Below, one piece after another: positions 10,618 through 20,942 of a stretch of DNA of 64,000 nt. Below the pieces are notes generated by a model. The model was not told the origin of the DNA. It made no database searches and saw nothing but the letters and a program-made list of their open reading frames with translations. The stretch is from Roseospira visakhapatnamensis. GTDB taxonomy: Bacteria; Pseudomonadota; Alphaproteobacteria; Rhodospirillales; Rhodospirillaceae. The stretch lies in contig NZ_JACIGK010000003.1 of NCBI RefSeq assembly GCF_014197915.1, positions 124,001-188,000 of the forward strand, read 5' to 3'. How positions within the stretch are numbered: the stretch's first letter is position 1; each line of letters opens with the position of its first letter. The position numbers and the translations under genes were made by a program.

Positions 10618-12066
10618 ATGACGGAGCTGCCCTTTGTGCTGCCGGCCCTGCCGGAGATGGTCCTGGCCCTGGCGGCCATGGGGCTGCTGATGTTCGGTGT
10701 CTTCGCGCGCGGCAATGCCTTTTCCGCCTCCACCTGGGGGGCCACCTACGCCCTGCTGATCGCCGGACTGCTGCTGACCGCAGGCCTGGGCACGCGCGTG
10801 GAGGCGTTCTACGGCCAGTTCGTGGTGGACGACTTCACCCGCTATGCCAAGCTGCTGATCCTGGTGGCCGTCGCCGCGACCCTGCTGATGTCGCGCCGCT
10901 GGATGATGGCCGAGGACATCCGGCGCTTCGAGTTTCCGGTGCTGATGCTGCTGGCCACCGTCGGCATGATGTTGATGGTCTCGGCCAACGACCTGATCGC
11001 GCTTTATGTCGGCCTGGAGTTGCAGTCCCTGGCGCTGTACGTCATGGCCGCCGTGCATCGGGACAACGCGCGGGCCACGGAGGCCGGCCTCAAGTACTTC
11101 GTTCTGGGGGCGGTGGCCTCGGGCGTGCTGCTCTATGGCGCGTCGCTGGTCTACGGGTTCGCGGGGACCACGACCTTCGAGGGGATCCAGGCCGCCGTCT
11201 CCGGCGAGACGGTGCCGGTGGGGGTGATCGTCGGCCTGGTGTTCGTGGTCTGCGGCCTGGCCTTCAAGATTTCGGCCGCGCCCTTCCACATGTGGACGCC
11301 CGACGTCTACGAGGGCGCGCCCACGCCCGTCACGGCGCTGTTCGCCGTCGCGCCCAAGATCGCCGCGCTGGCGCTGTTCCTGCGTGTGCTGATGGAGCCG
11401 TTCCAGGCGCTGCAGGCCGATTGGCAGCAGGTGATCATCGTCATGTCCGTGCTGTCCATGGTGGTGGGATCCTTTGCCGCCATCGCCCAGGACAACATCA
11501 AGCGGCTGATGGCCTACAGCTCCATCGGTCACATGGGGTATGCCCTGGTCGGCATGGCGGCCGGCACCAGCGAGGGCGTGCGGGGCGTGCTGGTCTACCT
11601 GACCATCTACGTGTTCATGAACGCCGGCGCGTTCGCGGTCATCCTGGCCATGCGCCGGCAGGACCGTCCGGTCGAGGCCATCAAGGATCTGGCTGGCGTG
11701 GGGCGGACGCAGCCCCTGATGGCGCTGGCCATGGGCGTGTTCATGTTCTCCATGGCCGGTATTCCCCCGTTGGCCGGGTTCTTCGCCAAGTTCTACGTGT
11801 TCATGGCGGCGGTGGACGCGGGCCTGATCTGGTTGGCGATCATTGGCGTGCTGACCAGTGTCGTGAGCGCCTTCTACTACCTGCGTATCGTCAAGGTGAT
11901 GTACTTCGACGAGCCCCTGGAGGGCCTGGATCCGATCCAATGCAACGCGCTGCGGGCGATCATGGGGGTCAGTGCCGTGGTGATCGTATTCTTCGCCGTG
12001 AGCCCTGAGGTGGTGGTGACCGGCGCGGAAACCGCCGCGGCCAGCCTGATCGCCGCCGGGCGGTGA
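10618..12066 (+). CDS. nuoN: NADH-quinone oxidoreductase subunit N (NuoN)
   Basis: Third antiporter-like subunit of complex I and last nuo gene here, 482 residues. The motifs [36 protein letters not shown] and [16 protein letters not shown] are present. The ATG at 10618 follows GAGAGG. The TGA stop overlaps a GTG of the next gene (12063), so birA is probably translated from the same mRNA. This nuoN-birA link is common in alphaproteobacteria. Confidence 0.97.
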   Translation: MTELPFVLPALPEMVLALAAMGLLMFGVFARGNAFSASTWGATYALLIAGLLLTAGLGTRVEAFYGQFVVDDFTRYAKLLILVAVAATLLMSRRWMMAEDIRRFEFPVLMLLATVGMMLMVSANDLIALYVGLELQSLALYVMAAVHRDNARATEAGLKYFVLGAVASGVLLYGASLVYGFAGTTTFEGIQAAVSGETVPVGVIVGLVFVVCGLAFKISAAPFHMWTPDVYEGAPTPVTALFAVAPKIAALALFLRVLMEPFQALQADWQQVIIVMSVLSMVVGSFAAIAQDNIKRLMAYSSIGHMGYALVGMAAGTSEGVRGVLVYLTIYVFMNAGAFAVILAMRRQDRPVEAIKDLAGVGRTQPLMALAMGVFMFSMAGIPPLAGFFAKFYVFMAAVDAGLIWLAIIGVLTSVVSAFYYLRIVKVMYFDEPLEGLDPIQCNALRAIMGVSAVVIVFFAVSPEVVVTGAETAAASLIAAGR

Positions 12067-12959
12067 GACGGTCGGTGACGTCACCGTGGCGGTGGCCCTG
12101 GGTCCGGACCCGGGCCGATGATGGGGCCGGGGCCGGCGCGGCGGTTCGCCCCGCGTTTCGGCTGCCGCCCATGTGGCGCTTGATCGCCCTGCCCGTGGTG
12201 CACAGCACCCAGGACGTGGCCCGCGATGCCCTGCGCCGGGGCGAGGCCAAGGGCCTGAGGGCCGACGGCGCCCTGGTGGTCTGGGCGGGCGAGCAGCAGG
12301 GCGGACGGGGGCGGCATGGACGCTCCTGGACCAGCCCCCCGGGCAACCTCTATGTATCCGTGGCCCTGCCGTGCCCCGAGGGACCGGCCAGGGCCACCGA
12401 CGTGGGCTTCGCCACCGGGGTGGCGCTGACCCGCGCCCTGGAGGATCTGGGCTTCGGTCGTCGCCCCGGGCTTCCGGCGCCCCGCCTGAAATGGCCCAAC
12501 GACCTGCTGCTGGACGGCGCCAAGGTGGCCGGCCTGCTCCTTGAGAGCGTCAAGGACCCCGCCGGCATCCCCTGGGTGTCGATGGGGCTCGGGGTCAACG
12601 TGGCGCACTGCCCGGCGTCGACCGAGGCGCTTTACCCGCCCACCGCTCTGTGTCACCACTGGACCGGCGCCGGGGGATCGCCGCCGCTGGAGCCGGCCAC
12701 GGTGCTGGAGCCGTTGCTGGGGCACCTGGCGGACATCGTGGCGCGGTGGCGTCGCGAGGGGTTCGATCCGGTGCGGAAAGCCTGGACCGAGCACGGCCAT
12801 GGCCTGGGCGAGCCGGTGCGGGTGCGCGTGGGTGAGCAGGCCACGCACGGGGTGTTCCTGGGCCTGGGCGCCGACGGTGCGCTACGGATGCGCGACTCCG
12901 AGGGAGTCGACCGCACGGTGTTGGCCGGGGACGTGTTCTTCCCATCGGCGGGCGGCTAG
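12063..12959 (+). CDS. birA: Biotin--[acetyl-CoA-carboxylase] ligase (BirA, no DNA-binding domain)
   Basis: Attaches biotin to carboxylase carrier proteins via biotinyl-AMP. The catalytic signature [17 protein letters not shown] and the [17 protein letters not shown] lysine/biotin pocket are intact, and the small C-terminal SH3-like domain follows. No N-terminal winged-helix domain is present, so this is a monofunctional (group I) ligase. The GTG at 12063 overlaps the nuoN stop. An ATG at 12171 ([15 protein letters not shown]) is where clear homology begins and could be the true start. Its TAG stop (12957-12959) is made by the first bases of a palindromic repeat. Confidence 0.93.
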   Translation: MRRSVTSPWRWPWVRTRADDGAGAGAAVRPAFRLPPMWRLIALPVVHSTQDVARDALRRGEAKGLRADGALVVWAGEQQGGRGRHGRSWTSPPGNLYVSVALPCPEGPARATDVGFATGVALTRALEDLGFGRRPGLPAPRLKWPNDLLLDGAKVAGLLLESVKDPAGIPWVSMGLGVNVAHCPASTEALYPPTALCHHWTGAGGSPPLEPATVLEPLLGHLADIVARWRREGFDPVRKAWTEHGHGLGEPVRVRVGEQATHGVFLGLGADGALRMRDSEGVDRTVLAGDVFFPSAGG

Positions 12960-13083
12960 TGCACTGATCCAGACAAAAGATGCAGTCCGCATTCTTTTTG
13001 TCTGGATCGAAAGTGCACTAGAAACAATGTTTTGTGCAGCGACGCATTCAAGGGGGAATCCCTTGAATGCGTCGCTGCACTAG
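12956..13083. repeat. 128-bp palindromic MITE/REP-like element, copy 1
   Basis: Two consecutive hairpins bounded by terminal inverted repeats CTAGTGCA and TGCACTAG. Hairpin A (12957-13020) pairs GTGCACTGATCCAGACAAAA with TTTTGTCTGGATCgaaAGTGCAC (3-base asymmetry) around an inner ATGC-AGTCC-GCAT. Hairpin B (13034-13080) is a perfect 21-bp inverted repeat with a 5-base loop. Hairpin A is flanked by TA on both sides, as expected for TA-targeting (IS630/Tc1-like) elements. A diverged copy lies at 23561-23635. The first TAG is the stop codon of birA. The element is too short to encode a protein. Confidence 0.85.
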
Positions 13084-13308
13084 GCGGCGAGAACGGCGAT
13101 CCACGGACAGACGGCGCGGTCCGGACACGCCCTGGTGCGTGGACCGCTGGGGGCGCCGCGACGGGGAAGCATGCGGTTGGCGACTCCCCGTCACGGAGTC
13201 GTGTGGTCGCGGCCATGGACCGTTGGTCTTGAAAGTCGCGCACGCGCCGTCGCCGACGGAGCGGGTTGGCCATGGGGCGCGCGACGTGGGGAGAGGGCAG
13301 GGGCGAGC
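13084..13308. other. coaX upstream region, no gene
   Basis: Between the repeat element and coaX I see no convincing coding sequence, although the coaX frame is open through part of it. A purine-rich GGGGAGAGGGC stretch just before 13309 is the likely ribosome binding site. If hairpin B of the repeat terminates transcription from nuo-birA, a promoter for coaX-rnj-mce should lie here, but I cannot identify one. Confidence 0.4.
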
Positions 13309-14124
13309 ATGCTGCTGGCAATCGATTGCGGCAATACCAACACCGTCTTCGCGGTGTACGATGGCGATACCAAGTTCCGGGAATGGCGGGCGGCCAGCAA
13401 GTCGGGCCGCACCGCCGACGAGATGGGCGTGTGGCTGATTCAGCTCATGGCCCTCAAGGGCCTGCGTCCCGAGTCGATCACGGAGGCCATCATCGCGTCC
13501 GTGGTTCCCGCCGCCGTATACGACTTGCGGCTGCTGTGCCACACGTACTTCTCGGCGCCCCCGCTGGTGATCGGCGACCCCGATGTGGACCTGGGTCTGC
13601 GGGTCCTGGTGGATCGGCCGGAGGAGGTGGGGGCCGACCGCCTGGTCAACACCGTGGCCGCGCACACCACCTACAAGGGGCCGCTGATCGTCATTGACTT
13701 CGGGACCGCCACCACCTTCGATGTGGTGGACGCCGACGGCAACTACTGCGGGGGCGTGATCGCCCCCGGCGTCAACCTGTCCCTGGAGGCGCTGCACATG
13801 GCGGCCGCCCAATTGCCCCGTGTGGCCATTGGTCGGCCGCGCTCGGTCATCGGCAAGGGGACCGTGTCGGCGATGCGCTCCGGCATTTATCTTGGCTATG
13901 TGTCGATGATCGAGGGGCTGACCGCCCGGATCCAGCAGGAATTCGGGGCAGCCATGACCGTTGTGGCCACTGGAGGGCTCGCCTCCCTCTTTACCGAGGC
14001 CACCGACGTCATACATCATCTGGACAATGATCTGACCCTGCGGGGTCTGTTGCAGATTCATCGCCGCAACGCGGCGCAACGCACGCACACACGATCCGAC
14101 CATGGATCCGTACACATGACCTAG
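13309..14124 (+). CDS. coaX: Type III pantothenate kinase (CoaX)
   Basis: Phosphorylates pantothenate in the first step of coenzyme A synthesis. It belongs to the ASKHA fold and is not feedback-inhibited by CoA in characterised members. It is 271 residues, starting [16 protein letters not shown] (phosphate-binding motif). It also has GADRLVN (pantothenate site) and [16 protein letters not shown] 13309 was chosen because the family starts exactly here; the frame is open 58 codons further upstream without similarity. It is followed by rnj after 18 bases, giving the conserved birA-coaX-rnj order of alphaproteobacteria. Confidence 0.95.
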   Translation: MLLAIDCGNTNTVFAVYDGDTKFREWRAASKSGRTADEMGVWLIQLMALKGLRPESITEAIIASVVPAAVYDLRLLCHTYFSAPPLVIGDPDVDLGLRVLVDRPEEVGADRLVNTVAAHTTYKGPLIVIDFGTATTFDVVDADGNYCGGVIAPGVNLSLEALHMAAAQLPRVAIGRPRSVIGKGTVSAMRSGIYLGYVSMIEGLTARIQQEFGAAMTVVATGGLASLFTEATDVIHHLDNDLTLRGLLQIHRRNAAQRTHTRSDHGSVHMT

Positions 14125-14142
14125 AGACGGAAAGGAAACTCC

Positions 14143-15819
14143 ATGACCCAAACGCCCGGCACCAGCGTGCCGGATGGCGTTGTCTTCGTGCCCCTCGGTG
14201 GGACCGGCGAAATCGGCATGAACCTGAACCTGTATGGGTGTCAGGGGCGGTGGCTGATGGTCGATCTGGGAATCACCTTCGGCAACGAGACGACTCCGGG
14301 GATCGACGTCCTGATGCCAGATCCCAGTTTCATCGAAAAGAATCTGGAGGCTCTGGACGGCATCGTCATCACGCACGCTCACGAAGATCATTTGGGGGCG
14401 GTCACCTATCTTTGGCCGTGGCTGCGCAAGCCGGTCTATGCGTCTCCGTTCGCCGCCGCCTTCCTGCGCGTCAAATTGCAGGAAGAGGGGCTCCTGAACG
14501 ATGTGCCGCTCCATGAGGTGCCCCTGGGATCCCGGTTCCAGGTGGGCGCCTTTGACGTGGAGATGATCGGCACCACCCACTCGATCCCGGAACCGAACGC
14601 CCTGGCCATCCGCACGCCGGCGGGGACGGTTCTGCACACCGCCGACTGGAAGTTCGATCCCGATCCCCTGATCGGCCGCGCCGCCGACACCGAGGCGCTG
14701 CGGCGCCTGGGCGACGAGGGCGTGCTGGCCATGATCGGCGATAGCACCAACATCTTCACGCCGGGCCACTCGGGGTCGGAGGCCGACGTGCGCCAGGCGC
14801 TGATCGAGGTGATCGGCCGCAACACCACCGGCAAGGTGATGGTGGCCTGTTTCGCGTCCAACGTGGCGCGCCTGGAAAGCGTCGCCGTCGCCGCCCGCGA
14901 GAATGGGCGGCACGTGGCCCTGGTGGGGCGCTCGCTGTGGCGCATGAACGCCACCGCGCGGGGGTGTGGGTACCTCGCGGACCTGCCGCCGTTCCTGGAC
15001 GACGAGGCCGTCGCCGCCCTGCCGCCCGAGAAAGTCCTGTACGTCGCCACGGGCAGCCAGGGGGAGCCTCGCGCCGCCCTGCCGCGCATCGCCTCCGGAT
15101 CGCATCGCGCCGTGTCGCTGGGCGCGGGCGATACGGTGATCTTCTCGTCGCGCATCATTCCCGGCAACGAGCGCGCCATCATGGCCATGCAGAACCGGCT
15201 GGTGCGCAACGGCGTGGAGATCATCACCGCCCGGGACGCGCCGGTCCATGTATCCGGCCATCCGGCGCGCGCCGAGGTCGAGGAAATGTATCGCCTGGTG
15301 CGGCCCCGCGTGGCGGTTCCCGTGCATGGCGAGTCGCTGCATTTGAACGAGCATGCGCGCGTGGCCCGCGCCTGTGGCGTCGACCACGTGATGGTCATCG
15401 ACGACGGCGACATGCTGCGCCTGGACGGCGAGGCGCCCCGGGTGGTGGATCAGGCCACGACCGGCCTGTTGGCCCTGGACGGTGATCGGCTGGTGCCCAT
15501 GGGCAGCCCGATGCTGCGCGATCGGCGGCGCATGATGACCAACGGCGCGGCGGCGGTCACCCTGGTTCTGAACGGCAAGGGGGGGCTGGTGACCGATCCG
15601 GTGGTTAGCGCCCGGGGCCTGCTGGACCCGGACGAGGACGGTGACGATCTGGACTCGCTGATCGGCACCATCCGGGGGGCGGTGGACCGCCTGGACCGGC
15701 GCGCCCTGGACGACGACGAGACGGTGCGCGAGGAAGCCCGCCGCGCCGTCGGCCGCTTCTTCCGGGGCAGCCAGAACCGCCGCCCGCTGACCGATATTCA
15801 TGTGGTGCGCGTGGGCTGA
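14143..15819 (+). CDS. rnj: Ribonuclease J
   Basis: Metallo-beta-lactamase/beta-CASP ribonuclease with endonuclease and 5'-3' exonuclease activity in mRNA decay and rRNA maturation. It is 558 residues. The zinc motif THAHEDHLGA (His78, His80, Asp82, His83) and the further ligands in the VHGE/HSIPEPNA segments are visible. The beta-CASP part runs through GRNTTGKVMVACFASNVARLESV and VSGHPARAEVEEM. ATG 14143 is preceded by GGAAAGGAAA. It is cotranscribed with coaX. Confidence 0.96.
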   Translation: MTQTPGTSVPDGVVFVPLGGTGEIGMNLNLYGCQGRWLMVDLGITFGNETTPGIDVLMPDPSFIEKNLEALDGIVITHAHEDHLGAVTYLWPWLRKPVYASPFAAAFLRVKLQEEGLLNDVPLHEVPLGSRFQVGAFDVEMIGTTHSIPEPNALAIRTPAGTVLHTADWKFDPDPLIGRAADTEALRRLGDEGVLAMIGDSTNIFTPGHSGSEADVRQALIEVIGRNTTGKVMVACFASNVARLESVAVAARENGRHVALVGRSLWRMNATARGCGYLADLPPFLDDEAVAALPPEKVLYVATGSQGEPRAALPRIASGSHRAVSLGAGDTVIFSSRIIPGNERAIMAMQNRLVRNGVEIITARDAPVHVSGHPARAEVEEMYRLVRPRVAVPVHGESLHLNEHARVARACGVDHVMVIDDGDMLRLDGEAPRVVDQATTGLLALDGDRLVPMGSPMLRDRRRMMTNGAAAVTLVLNGKGGLVTDPVVSARGLLDPDEDGDDLDSLIGTIRGAVDRLDRRALDDDETVREEARRAVGRFFRGSQNRRPLTDIHVVRVG

Positions 15820-15877
15820 GTCCCGGCTCTCGCGCTGGTCATCCTGGGACGTAAACGGCAAGGAAAGGACCCGGACG

Positions 15878-16282
15878 ATGATTGGACGGCTGAATCACGT
15901 GGCCATCGCGGTCCCCGATCTGGAGGCGGCCGCGGCCGACTATCGCGGCACCCTGGGCGCCAAGGTCTCGGACCCGCTGCCCCAGCCCGAACATGGCGTC
16001 ACCGTGGTGTTCATCGAGCTTCCCAACACCAAGATCGAGCTGCTCCATCCCTTGGGGGAGAAGTCGCCGATCCAGGCGTTTCTCGACAAGAACCCCTCGG
16101 GCGGAATCCACCACATCTGCTACGAGGTGGAGGACATCCTGGCCGCGCGCGACGCCATGAAGGCCGAGGGCAAGCGCGTGCTTGGCAATGGCGATCCCAA
16201 GATCGGGGCGCATGGCAAACCGGTTCTCTTCCTGCATCCGAAGGACTTCACCGGTACCCTGGTGGAGCTGGAACAGGCGTAG
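15878..16282 (+). CDS. mce: Methylmalonyl-CoA epimerase
   Basis: Interconverts (2R)- and (2S)-methylmalonyl-CoA in propionyl-CoA metabolism. It is a single VOC-fold protein of 134 residues. Metal and catalytic residues sit in LNHVAIAVPDLE, the strand ending KIELLHPLG, GGIHHICYEVED and GTLVELEQ. ATG 15878 follows AAGGAAAGGAC. In many alphaproteobacteria the gene after rnj and mce is a DUF1467 protein and then proS; here mce is followed by tag, so the conserved cluster ends at this point. Confidence 0.95.
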   Translation: MIGRLNHVAIAVPDLEAAAADYRGTLGAKVSDPLPQPEHGVTVVFIELPNTKIELLHPLGEKSPIQAFLDKNPSGGIHHICYEVEDILAARDAMKAEGKRVLGNGDPKIGAHGKPVLFLHPKDFTGTLVELEQA

Positions 16283-16318
16283 GGCCGGGACCCGGACCGC
16301 GGGGCAGGGGAGGCGGAT

Positions 16319-16876
16319 GTGACCTGGTACTGTGATGTCGCGCCCGGCCATCCCCTGCACGGTCCCTATCACGACACCGAGTACGGTTTTCCCGTCACCG
16401 ATGAAACGGTGCTGTTCGAGCGCCTGTGCCTGGAGATCTTCCAGGCCGGGCTGTCCTGGGTCCTGGTGTTGAAGAAGCGCCCGGCCCTGAACGCGGCCTT
16501 CGCCGGCTTCGTCGTGGATCGCGTGGCGGCCTTCGACGAGGCCGATCGGGCGCGGCTGCTGGCCGACGCCGGCATCATCCGCAACCGCCGCAAGATCGAC
16601 GCCGTGATCCGCAACGCGGCCACGGTTCAGGCCCTGAGGGCCAGCCATGGCGGCCTCGCCAACTGGATCATGGCGCACCACCCCCGCGACCTGGACGCCT
16701 GGGTCGTGCTGTTTCGCGCCACCTTCGCCTTCACGGGCCGCGAGGTGGTCAACGAGTTCCTGATGAGCATCGGCGTGTTGCCGGGGGCGCACGGCCCCGC
16801 CTGTCCGGTGTCGGCGCGCCTGGCGACGCTGGACGACCCCTGGAGCGGCCGCCCGGAGCCCGCGCCGGCGCCGTGA
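16319..16876 (+). CDS. tag: DNA-3-methyladenine glycosylase I (Tag)
   Basis: Removes 3-methyladenine from alkylated DNA as the first step of base excision repair. It is 185 residues. Family signatures: YHDTEYGFPV near residues 17-26, FERLCLEIFQAGLSWVLVL, and GLANWIMAHHP. The zinc ligands of Tag (Cys near the start, His in YHDTE, and a C-terminal His/Cys pair, here GAHGPAC) appear conserved. The GTG start follows GGGGAGGCG. It converges with uvrA, so two DNA-repair genes meet tail to tail here. Confidence 0.93.
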   Translation: MTWYCDVAPGHPLHGPYHDTEYGFPVTDETVLFERLCLEIFQAGLSWVLVLKKRPALNAAFAGFVVDRVAAFDEADRARLLADAGIIRNRRKIDAVIRNAATVQALRASHGGLANWIMAHHPRDLDAWVVLFRATFAFTGREVVNEFLMSIGVLPGAHGPACPVSARLATLDDPWSGRPEPAPAP

Positions 16877-16900
16877 GGGCCGCGAGGGATCGCGAGGTCG

Positions 16901-19759
16901 TCATGCCGGTCGTCGTGCGCGGTCCTCGGCGCCGGGCAGGTGCCCCTTGAGGTATTGTCCCGTGTAGCTGTCGGGGTGCATGGCCACCTCTTCCGGTGTT
17001 CCCTTGGCCACCAGCCGGCCGCCGCCGGCGCCGCCCTCGGGTCCCAGGTCGATCAGGTGATCGGCGGTCTTGATGACCTCCAGGTTGTGTTCGATCACCA
17101 GCACGGTGTTCCCCTGGTCCACCAGGTGATGCAGCACTTCCAGCAGCTTGCGGACGTCCTCGAAGTGCAGGCCCGTGGTGGGCTCGTCGAGGATGTAGAG
17201 GGTCCGCCCGGTGGCCCGCCGCGACAGCTCCTTGGACAGCTTGACCCGCTGGGCCTCGCCGCCCGACAGCGTCGTCGCCTGCTGGCCGAGGTGGATGTAG
17301 CCGAGGCCCACGTGCTGCAACAGTTCCATCTTGTCGCGGATCACCGGAACGGCCTTGAACACGTCGATCGCCTCTTCGACCGTCAGGTCGAGGACGTCGG
17401 CGATCGACTTGCCCCGAAAGAGGATTTCCAGGGTCTCGCGATTGTAGCGCTGGCCCTTGCACACGTCACAGGTCACGTACACATCGGGCAGGAAGTGCAT
17501 CTCGATCTTGATGACGCCGTCGCCCTGGCAGGCTTCGCAGCGCCCGCCCTTGACGTTGAACGAGAACCGGCCGGACTTGTAGCCGCGGGCCTTGGCCTCG
17601 GGTAGGTTGGCGAACCAGTCGCGGATCGGGGTGAAGGCGCCGGTGTAGGTCGCCGGGTTGGAGCGCGGTGTGCGGCCGATGGGCGACTGGTCGATGTCCA
17701 CGATCTTGTCGATGTGCTCCATGCCCAGGATGGCGTCATGCTCCCCGGCCAGGTCGCGGGCGCCGTGCAGATGGCGCGCCAGGGCCTTGTACAGGGTCTC
17801 GATCACCAGGGTGGACTTGCCGCCGCCGGACACGCCCGTCACGCAGGTAAAGGTCCCCAGTGGGATGTCGACGCTGAGGTCGTCCAGGTTGTTGGCGCGC
17901 GCGCCCTGGACGGTGAGCACCTTGCCGTTGCCGGACCGGCGCGCGGCCGGCACCGGCACGCACCGCCGGCCGGTCAGGTACTGGCCGGTCAGGCTGGCGG
18001 GGTTGGCCATGACCTCGTCCGGCGTGCCCTCGGCGACGATGGTGCCGCCGTGCCGGCCCGCGCCCGGCCCCATGTCCACCAGGTGATCGGCGGTGCGGAT
18101 GGCGTCTTCGTCATGCTCCACCACCAGGACCGTGTTTCCGAGGTCGCGCAGCCGCTTGAGGGTGCCCAGCAGGCGGTCGTTGTCGCGCTGATGCAGACCG
18201 ATGGAGGGCTCGTCCAGCACGTAGAGCACGCCGGTCAGGCCGGAGCCGATCTGGCTGGCCAGGCGGATCCGCTGACTCTCGCCGCCCGACAGGGTGCCGG
18301 AGGTGCGGGACAGCGTGAGATAGTCCAGCCCCACGTCGGTGAGGAAGGTCAGGCGCTCGCCGATCTCGCGCAGGATGCGCCGGGCGATCTCGCGATCACG
18401 GGGGCGCAGGCGATCGGCGAGGCCGTCGAACCAGGCCAGCGCCCCGCCGATGGCCAATTCCGAGATCTCGCCGATGTGGCGGCCGTCGATCTTCACCGCC
18501 AGGGCCTCGGGCTTCAGGCGGAAGCCGCCGCAGGCGTCGCAGGGGTGGGACGCCTGGTAGCGCGACAGGTCCTCGCGCACCCCCTGGGATTCGGTCTCGC
18601 GCCAGCGTCGGGCGATGTTGGGGATGACGCCCTCGAAGGGCTTCTCGGTGCGATAGGCGCGGGTGCCGTCATGAAAACTGAGGGCGACGATCTCGTCGCC
18701 GCTGCCATGCAGGATGGCGTGGCGCGTGCGCTCCGGCAGGTCGCGCCAGGGGGTGTCGATGTCGGCGCCGTAGTGAGCGGCGATGCTCTTCAGCGCCTGG
18801 GCGTAGTAGGGCGAGGGCTGGCCGTTCGAGGACCAGGGCGCGATCGCGCCGGCGCGGATGGAGCGGTCCGGGGTGGGCACCACCAGGTCCGGGTCGAAGT
18901 GCAGCTTCACCCCCAGGCCGTCGCAGGCGGGGCAGGCGCCGAACGGGTTGTTGAAGGAGAACAGGCGCGGCTCGATCTCGTCGATGGTGAAGCCCGACAC
19001 CGGACAGGCGAACTTGGCCGAGAACGTGGTCCGCGCGCCGCTGCCCGCGTCCTCGACGAACAGCAGGCCGTCCGACAGGCCCAGGGCGGTCTCCACCGAA
19101 TCGGCGAGGCGTGTCGCCAGGCCGTCCTTCACGATCAGGCGGTCCACGACCACCTCGATGTCGTGCTTGACCTTCTTGTTGAGGGCCGGCACGTCCGCGA
19201 GGTCATAAAGCGTGCCGTCCACCTTCGCCCGCTGAAAGCCGCGCTTGCGCAGCTCCGCCAGCTCCTTGCGGTACTCCCCCTTGCGGCCCCGCACGATGGG
19301 CGCCAGCAGGTACAGGCGCGTGCCCTCGCCCATCGCCAGGATGGCATCGACCATCTGGCTGACCGTCTGGCTTTCGATGGGCAGGCCGGTGGCCGGAGAG
19401 TGGGGGATGCCGACGCGTGCCCACAGCAGGCGCATGTAGTCATGGATCTCGGTCACCGTGCCGACGGTGGAGCGCGGATTGCGGCTGGTGGTCTTCTGTT
19501 CGATGGAAATGGCGGGCGACAGGCCCTCGATGGACTCGACGTCCGGCTTCTGCATCAGCTGCAGGAACTGTCGCGCGTAGGCCGACAGGGATTCAACGTA
19601 ACGGCGCTGACCCTCGGCATAGATGGTGTCGAAGGCCAACGACGATTTTCCCGATCCGGACAGCCCGGTGATGACCACCAGGCGGTCGCGCGGCAGCGTG
19701 ACATCCACGGCCTTCAGATTGTGTTCGCGCGCGCCGGTGACGCGGATGTCCTGGATCAT
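16901..19759 (-). CDS. uvrA: Excinuclease ABC subunit A (UvrA)
   Basis: ABC-type ATPase that recognises bulky DNA lesions and loads UvrB in nucleotide excision repair; 952 residues. Both Walker A motifs ([24 protein letters not shown]), both ABC signatures ([25 protein letters not shown]) and the CxxC zinc modules (CPVSG...[14 protein letters not shown]...CDVCKG) are present. ATG 19759 gives [16 protein letters not shown], the universal start; an open frame of 54 extra codons upstream lacks similarity. I looked for the alphaproteobacterial LexA box GTTC-N7-GTTC upstream and did not find a convincing one. Confidence 0.97.
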   Translation of the reverse strand: MIQDIRVTGAREHNLKAVDVTLPRDRLVVITGLSGSGKSSLAFDTIYAEGQRRYVESLSAYARQFLQLMQKPDVESIEGLSPAISIEQKTTSRNPRSTVGTVTEIHDYMRLLWARVGIPHSPATGLPIESQTVSQMVDAILAMGEGTRLYLLAPIVRGRKGEYRKELAELRKRGFQRAKVDGTLYDLADVPALNKKVKHDIEVVVDRLIVKDGLATRLADSVETALGLSDGLLFVEDAGSGARTTFSAKFACPVSGFTIDEIEPRLFSFNNPFGACPACDGLGVKLHFDPDLVVPTPDRSIRAGAIAPWSSNGQPSPYYAQALKSIAAHYGADIDTPWRDLPERTRHAILHGSGDEIVALSFHDGTRAYRTEKPFEGVIPNIARRWRETESQGVREDLSRYQASHPCDACGGFRLKPEALAVKIDGRHIGEISELAIGGALAWFDGLADRLRPRDREIARRILREIGERLTFLTDVGLDYLTLSRTSGTLSGGESQRIRLASQIGSGLTGVLYVLDEPSIGLHQRDNDRLLGTLKRLRDLGNTVLVVEHDEDAIRTADHLVDMGPGAGRHGGTIVAEGTPDEVMANPASLTGQYLTGRRCVPVPAARRSGNGKVLTVQGARANNLDDLSVDIPLGTFTCVTGVSGGGKSTLVIETLYKALARHLHGARDLAGEHDAILGMEHIDKIVDIDQSPIGRTPRSNPATYTGAFTPIRDWFANLPEAKARGYKSGRFSFNVKGGRCEACQGDGVIKIEMHFLPDVYVTCDVCKGQRYNRETLEILFRGKSIADVLDLTVEEAIDVFKAVPVIRDKMELLQHVGLGYIHLGQQATTLSGGEAQRVKLSKELSRRATGRTLYILDEPTTGLHFEDVRKLLEVLHHLVDQGNTVLVIEHNLEVIKTADHLIDLGPEGGAGGGRLVAKGTPEEVAMHPDSYTGQYLKGHLPGAEDRARRPA

Positions 19760-20084
19760 GGGGTCTCGTCCGAATGGCAGGGGGTCGGGAAAGCGCCGTC
19801 CGTCGAAGCCGGTCGGGGCGCTGTCTCCTCCGTACATAGAGGCGCCCCCCGAGGACGGCAAGCGAGCCGGCCGAAGCCGGCGCGCCGCCTGCCCCTTGCT
19901 CCCGCGCCGGTGGCCCGGCATGGTGGGGCGGTCACCCGAGTCGGTTGGGGGGTTGCCCGGCGCGCGGTGTTGGGATACACAGCCGCGCCTCCCGGCCGTC
20001 GCCGCCGGTGGGCGTGTCAGGGGGGCGATCGGTGGCCGAGTCCGGTTTCCACGCCAGGCCCCAATCGCGACGGAAGGGCGTCCC
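19760..20084. other. Divergent uvrA/livG intergenic region
   Basis: 325 bases between the divergent starts of uvrA and livG. Promoters for both must lie here, but no good -35/-10 pair or operator stands out in this GC-rich stretch. A GGAAGGG at 20072-20078 is the livG ribosome binding site. Confidence 0.4.
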
Positions 20085-20942
20085 TTGATTCAGATCGACG
20101 GCATTTCCAAGGCATTCGGCGGACTCCAGGCCGTGGACTCCGTCCACTTCACCATCGCCAAGGGGGGCATCACCGGCCTGATCGGTCCCAACGGCGCCGG
20201 CAAGAGCACCCTGTTCGCCATCCTCGCCGGGTTCCTGCCGCCGGATCGCGGGCGTGTCCTGCTGGATGGCGAGGACGTCACCGGGCTGCCGCCGCACACC
20301 CTGTTCCATCGGGGCCTGGTGCGCACCTTCCAGATTCCGCACGAATTCTCTCGCATGACCGTGCGCGAGAACCTGATGATCGTGCCGCCCGGACAGGCCG
20401 GCGAGAGCCTGCCCCACGCCTGGTTCCGGTGGGGACGGGTGAAGCGCGAGGACAGGGCCGTCGGCAAGAAGGCCGATGAGGTGCTGGCCTTCCTGAACCT
20501 GACCCACGTGATGGATGAACTGGCCGGCAACCTGTCGGGCGGACAAAAGAAGCTGCTGGAACTCGGCCGCACCATGATGACCGACGCCAAGGTCGTGCTG
20601 CTGGACGAACCCGGGGCCGGGGTCAATCGCACCTTGCTCAACAGCATCCGCGATGCGATCCGCCGCCTGAACCAGGAGCGCGGCTACACCTTTTGCCTCA
20701 TCGAGCATGACATGGACCTGATCGCCCAACTGTGCGACCCGGTGGTGGTGATGGCCCAGGGCCGGGTGATCGCCCAGGGCGCCATGGAGCAGGTGCGCGC
20801 CAACACCGAGGTCCAGGAGGCCTATCTGGGCGGCGGTGTGTCCGGGCGCGGGGTGTCGGCCATGACCGAGGCGGACATCGGGCGCGGGCGCCCTGGCGGC
20901 CCCGGCGGAGACAACGGCGATCCGGAGGAATGGCGTCCATGA
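20085..20942 (+). CDS. livG: Branched-chain amino-acid ABC transporter ATP-binding protein LivG
   Basis: One of two ATPases of a HAAT-type importer for branched-chain or related amino acids, or for urea/amide substrates. It is 285 residues with Walker [15 protein letters not shown], signature [13 protein letters not shown] and Walker [12 protein letters not shown]. No ATG fits the N-terminus, so the start is a TTG at 20085 (decoded as Met, then [13 protein letters not shown]), 6 bases after GGAAGGG. The C-terminal 40 residues are a Gly/Arg-rich extension beyond the usual LivG end (EAYLGGG). The stop overlaps the livF ATG. Confidence 0.93.
   Translation: MIQIDGISKAFGGLQAVDSVHFTIAKGGITGLIGPNGAGKSTLFAILAGFLPPDRGRVLLDGEDVTGLPPHTLFHRGLVRTFQIPHEFSRMTVRENLMIVPPGQAGESLPHAWFRWGRVKREDRAVGKKADEVLAFLNLTHVMDELAGNLSGGQKKLLELGRTMMTDAKVVLLDEPGAGVNRTLLNSIRDAIRRLNQERGYTFCLIEHDMDLIAQLCDPVVVMAQGRVIAQGAMEQVRANTEVQEAYLGGGVSGRGVSAMTEADIGRGRPGGPGGDNGDPEEWRP

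Noticed and set aside
8896-12084. A 1062-codon open frame on the - strand opposite nuoM and nuoN
   Set aside because: Same antisense artefact; the translation is low-complexity His/Gln/Arg and the + strand genes are well conserved.
12956-13083. CRISPR-like or tRNA-like structure at the palindromic repeat
   Set aside because: There are only two hairpins, no regular spacers, and no tRNA cloverleaf or CCA end.
19760-20084. LexA operator in front of uvrA
   Set aside because: No GTTC-N7-GTTC or close variant was found in the divergent region.
17714-20479. A 921-codon + strand frame opposite uvrA
   Set aside because: It runs through uvrA antisense and into livG in the wrong frame; no similarity to any family.
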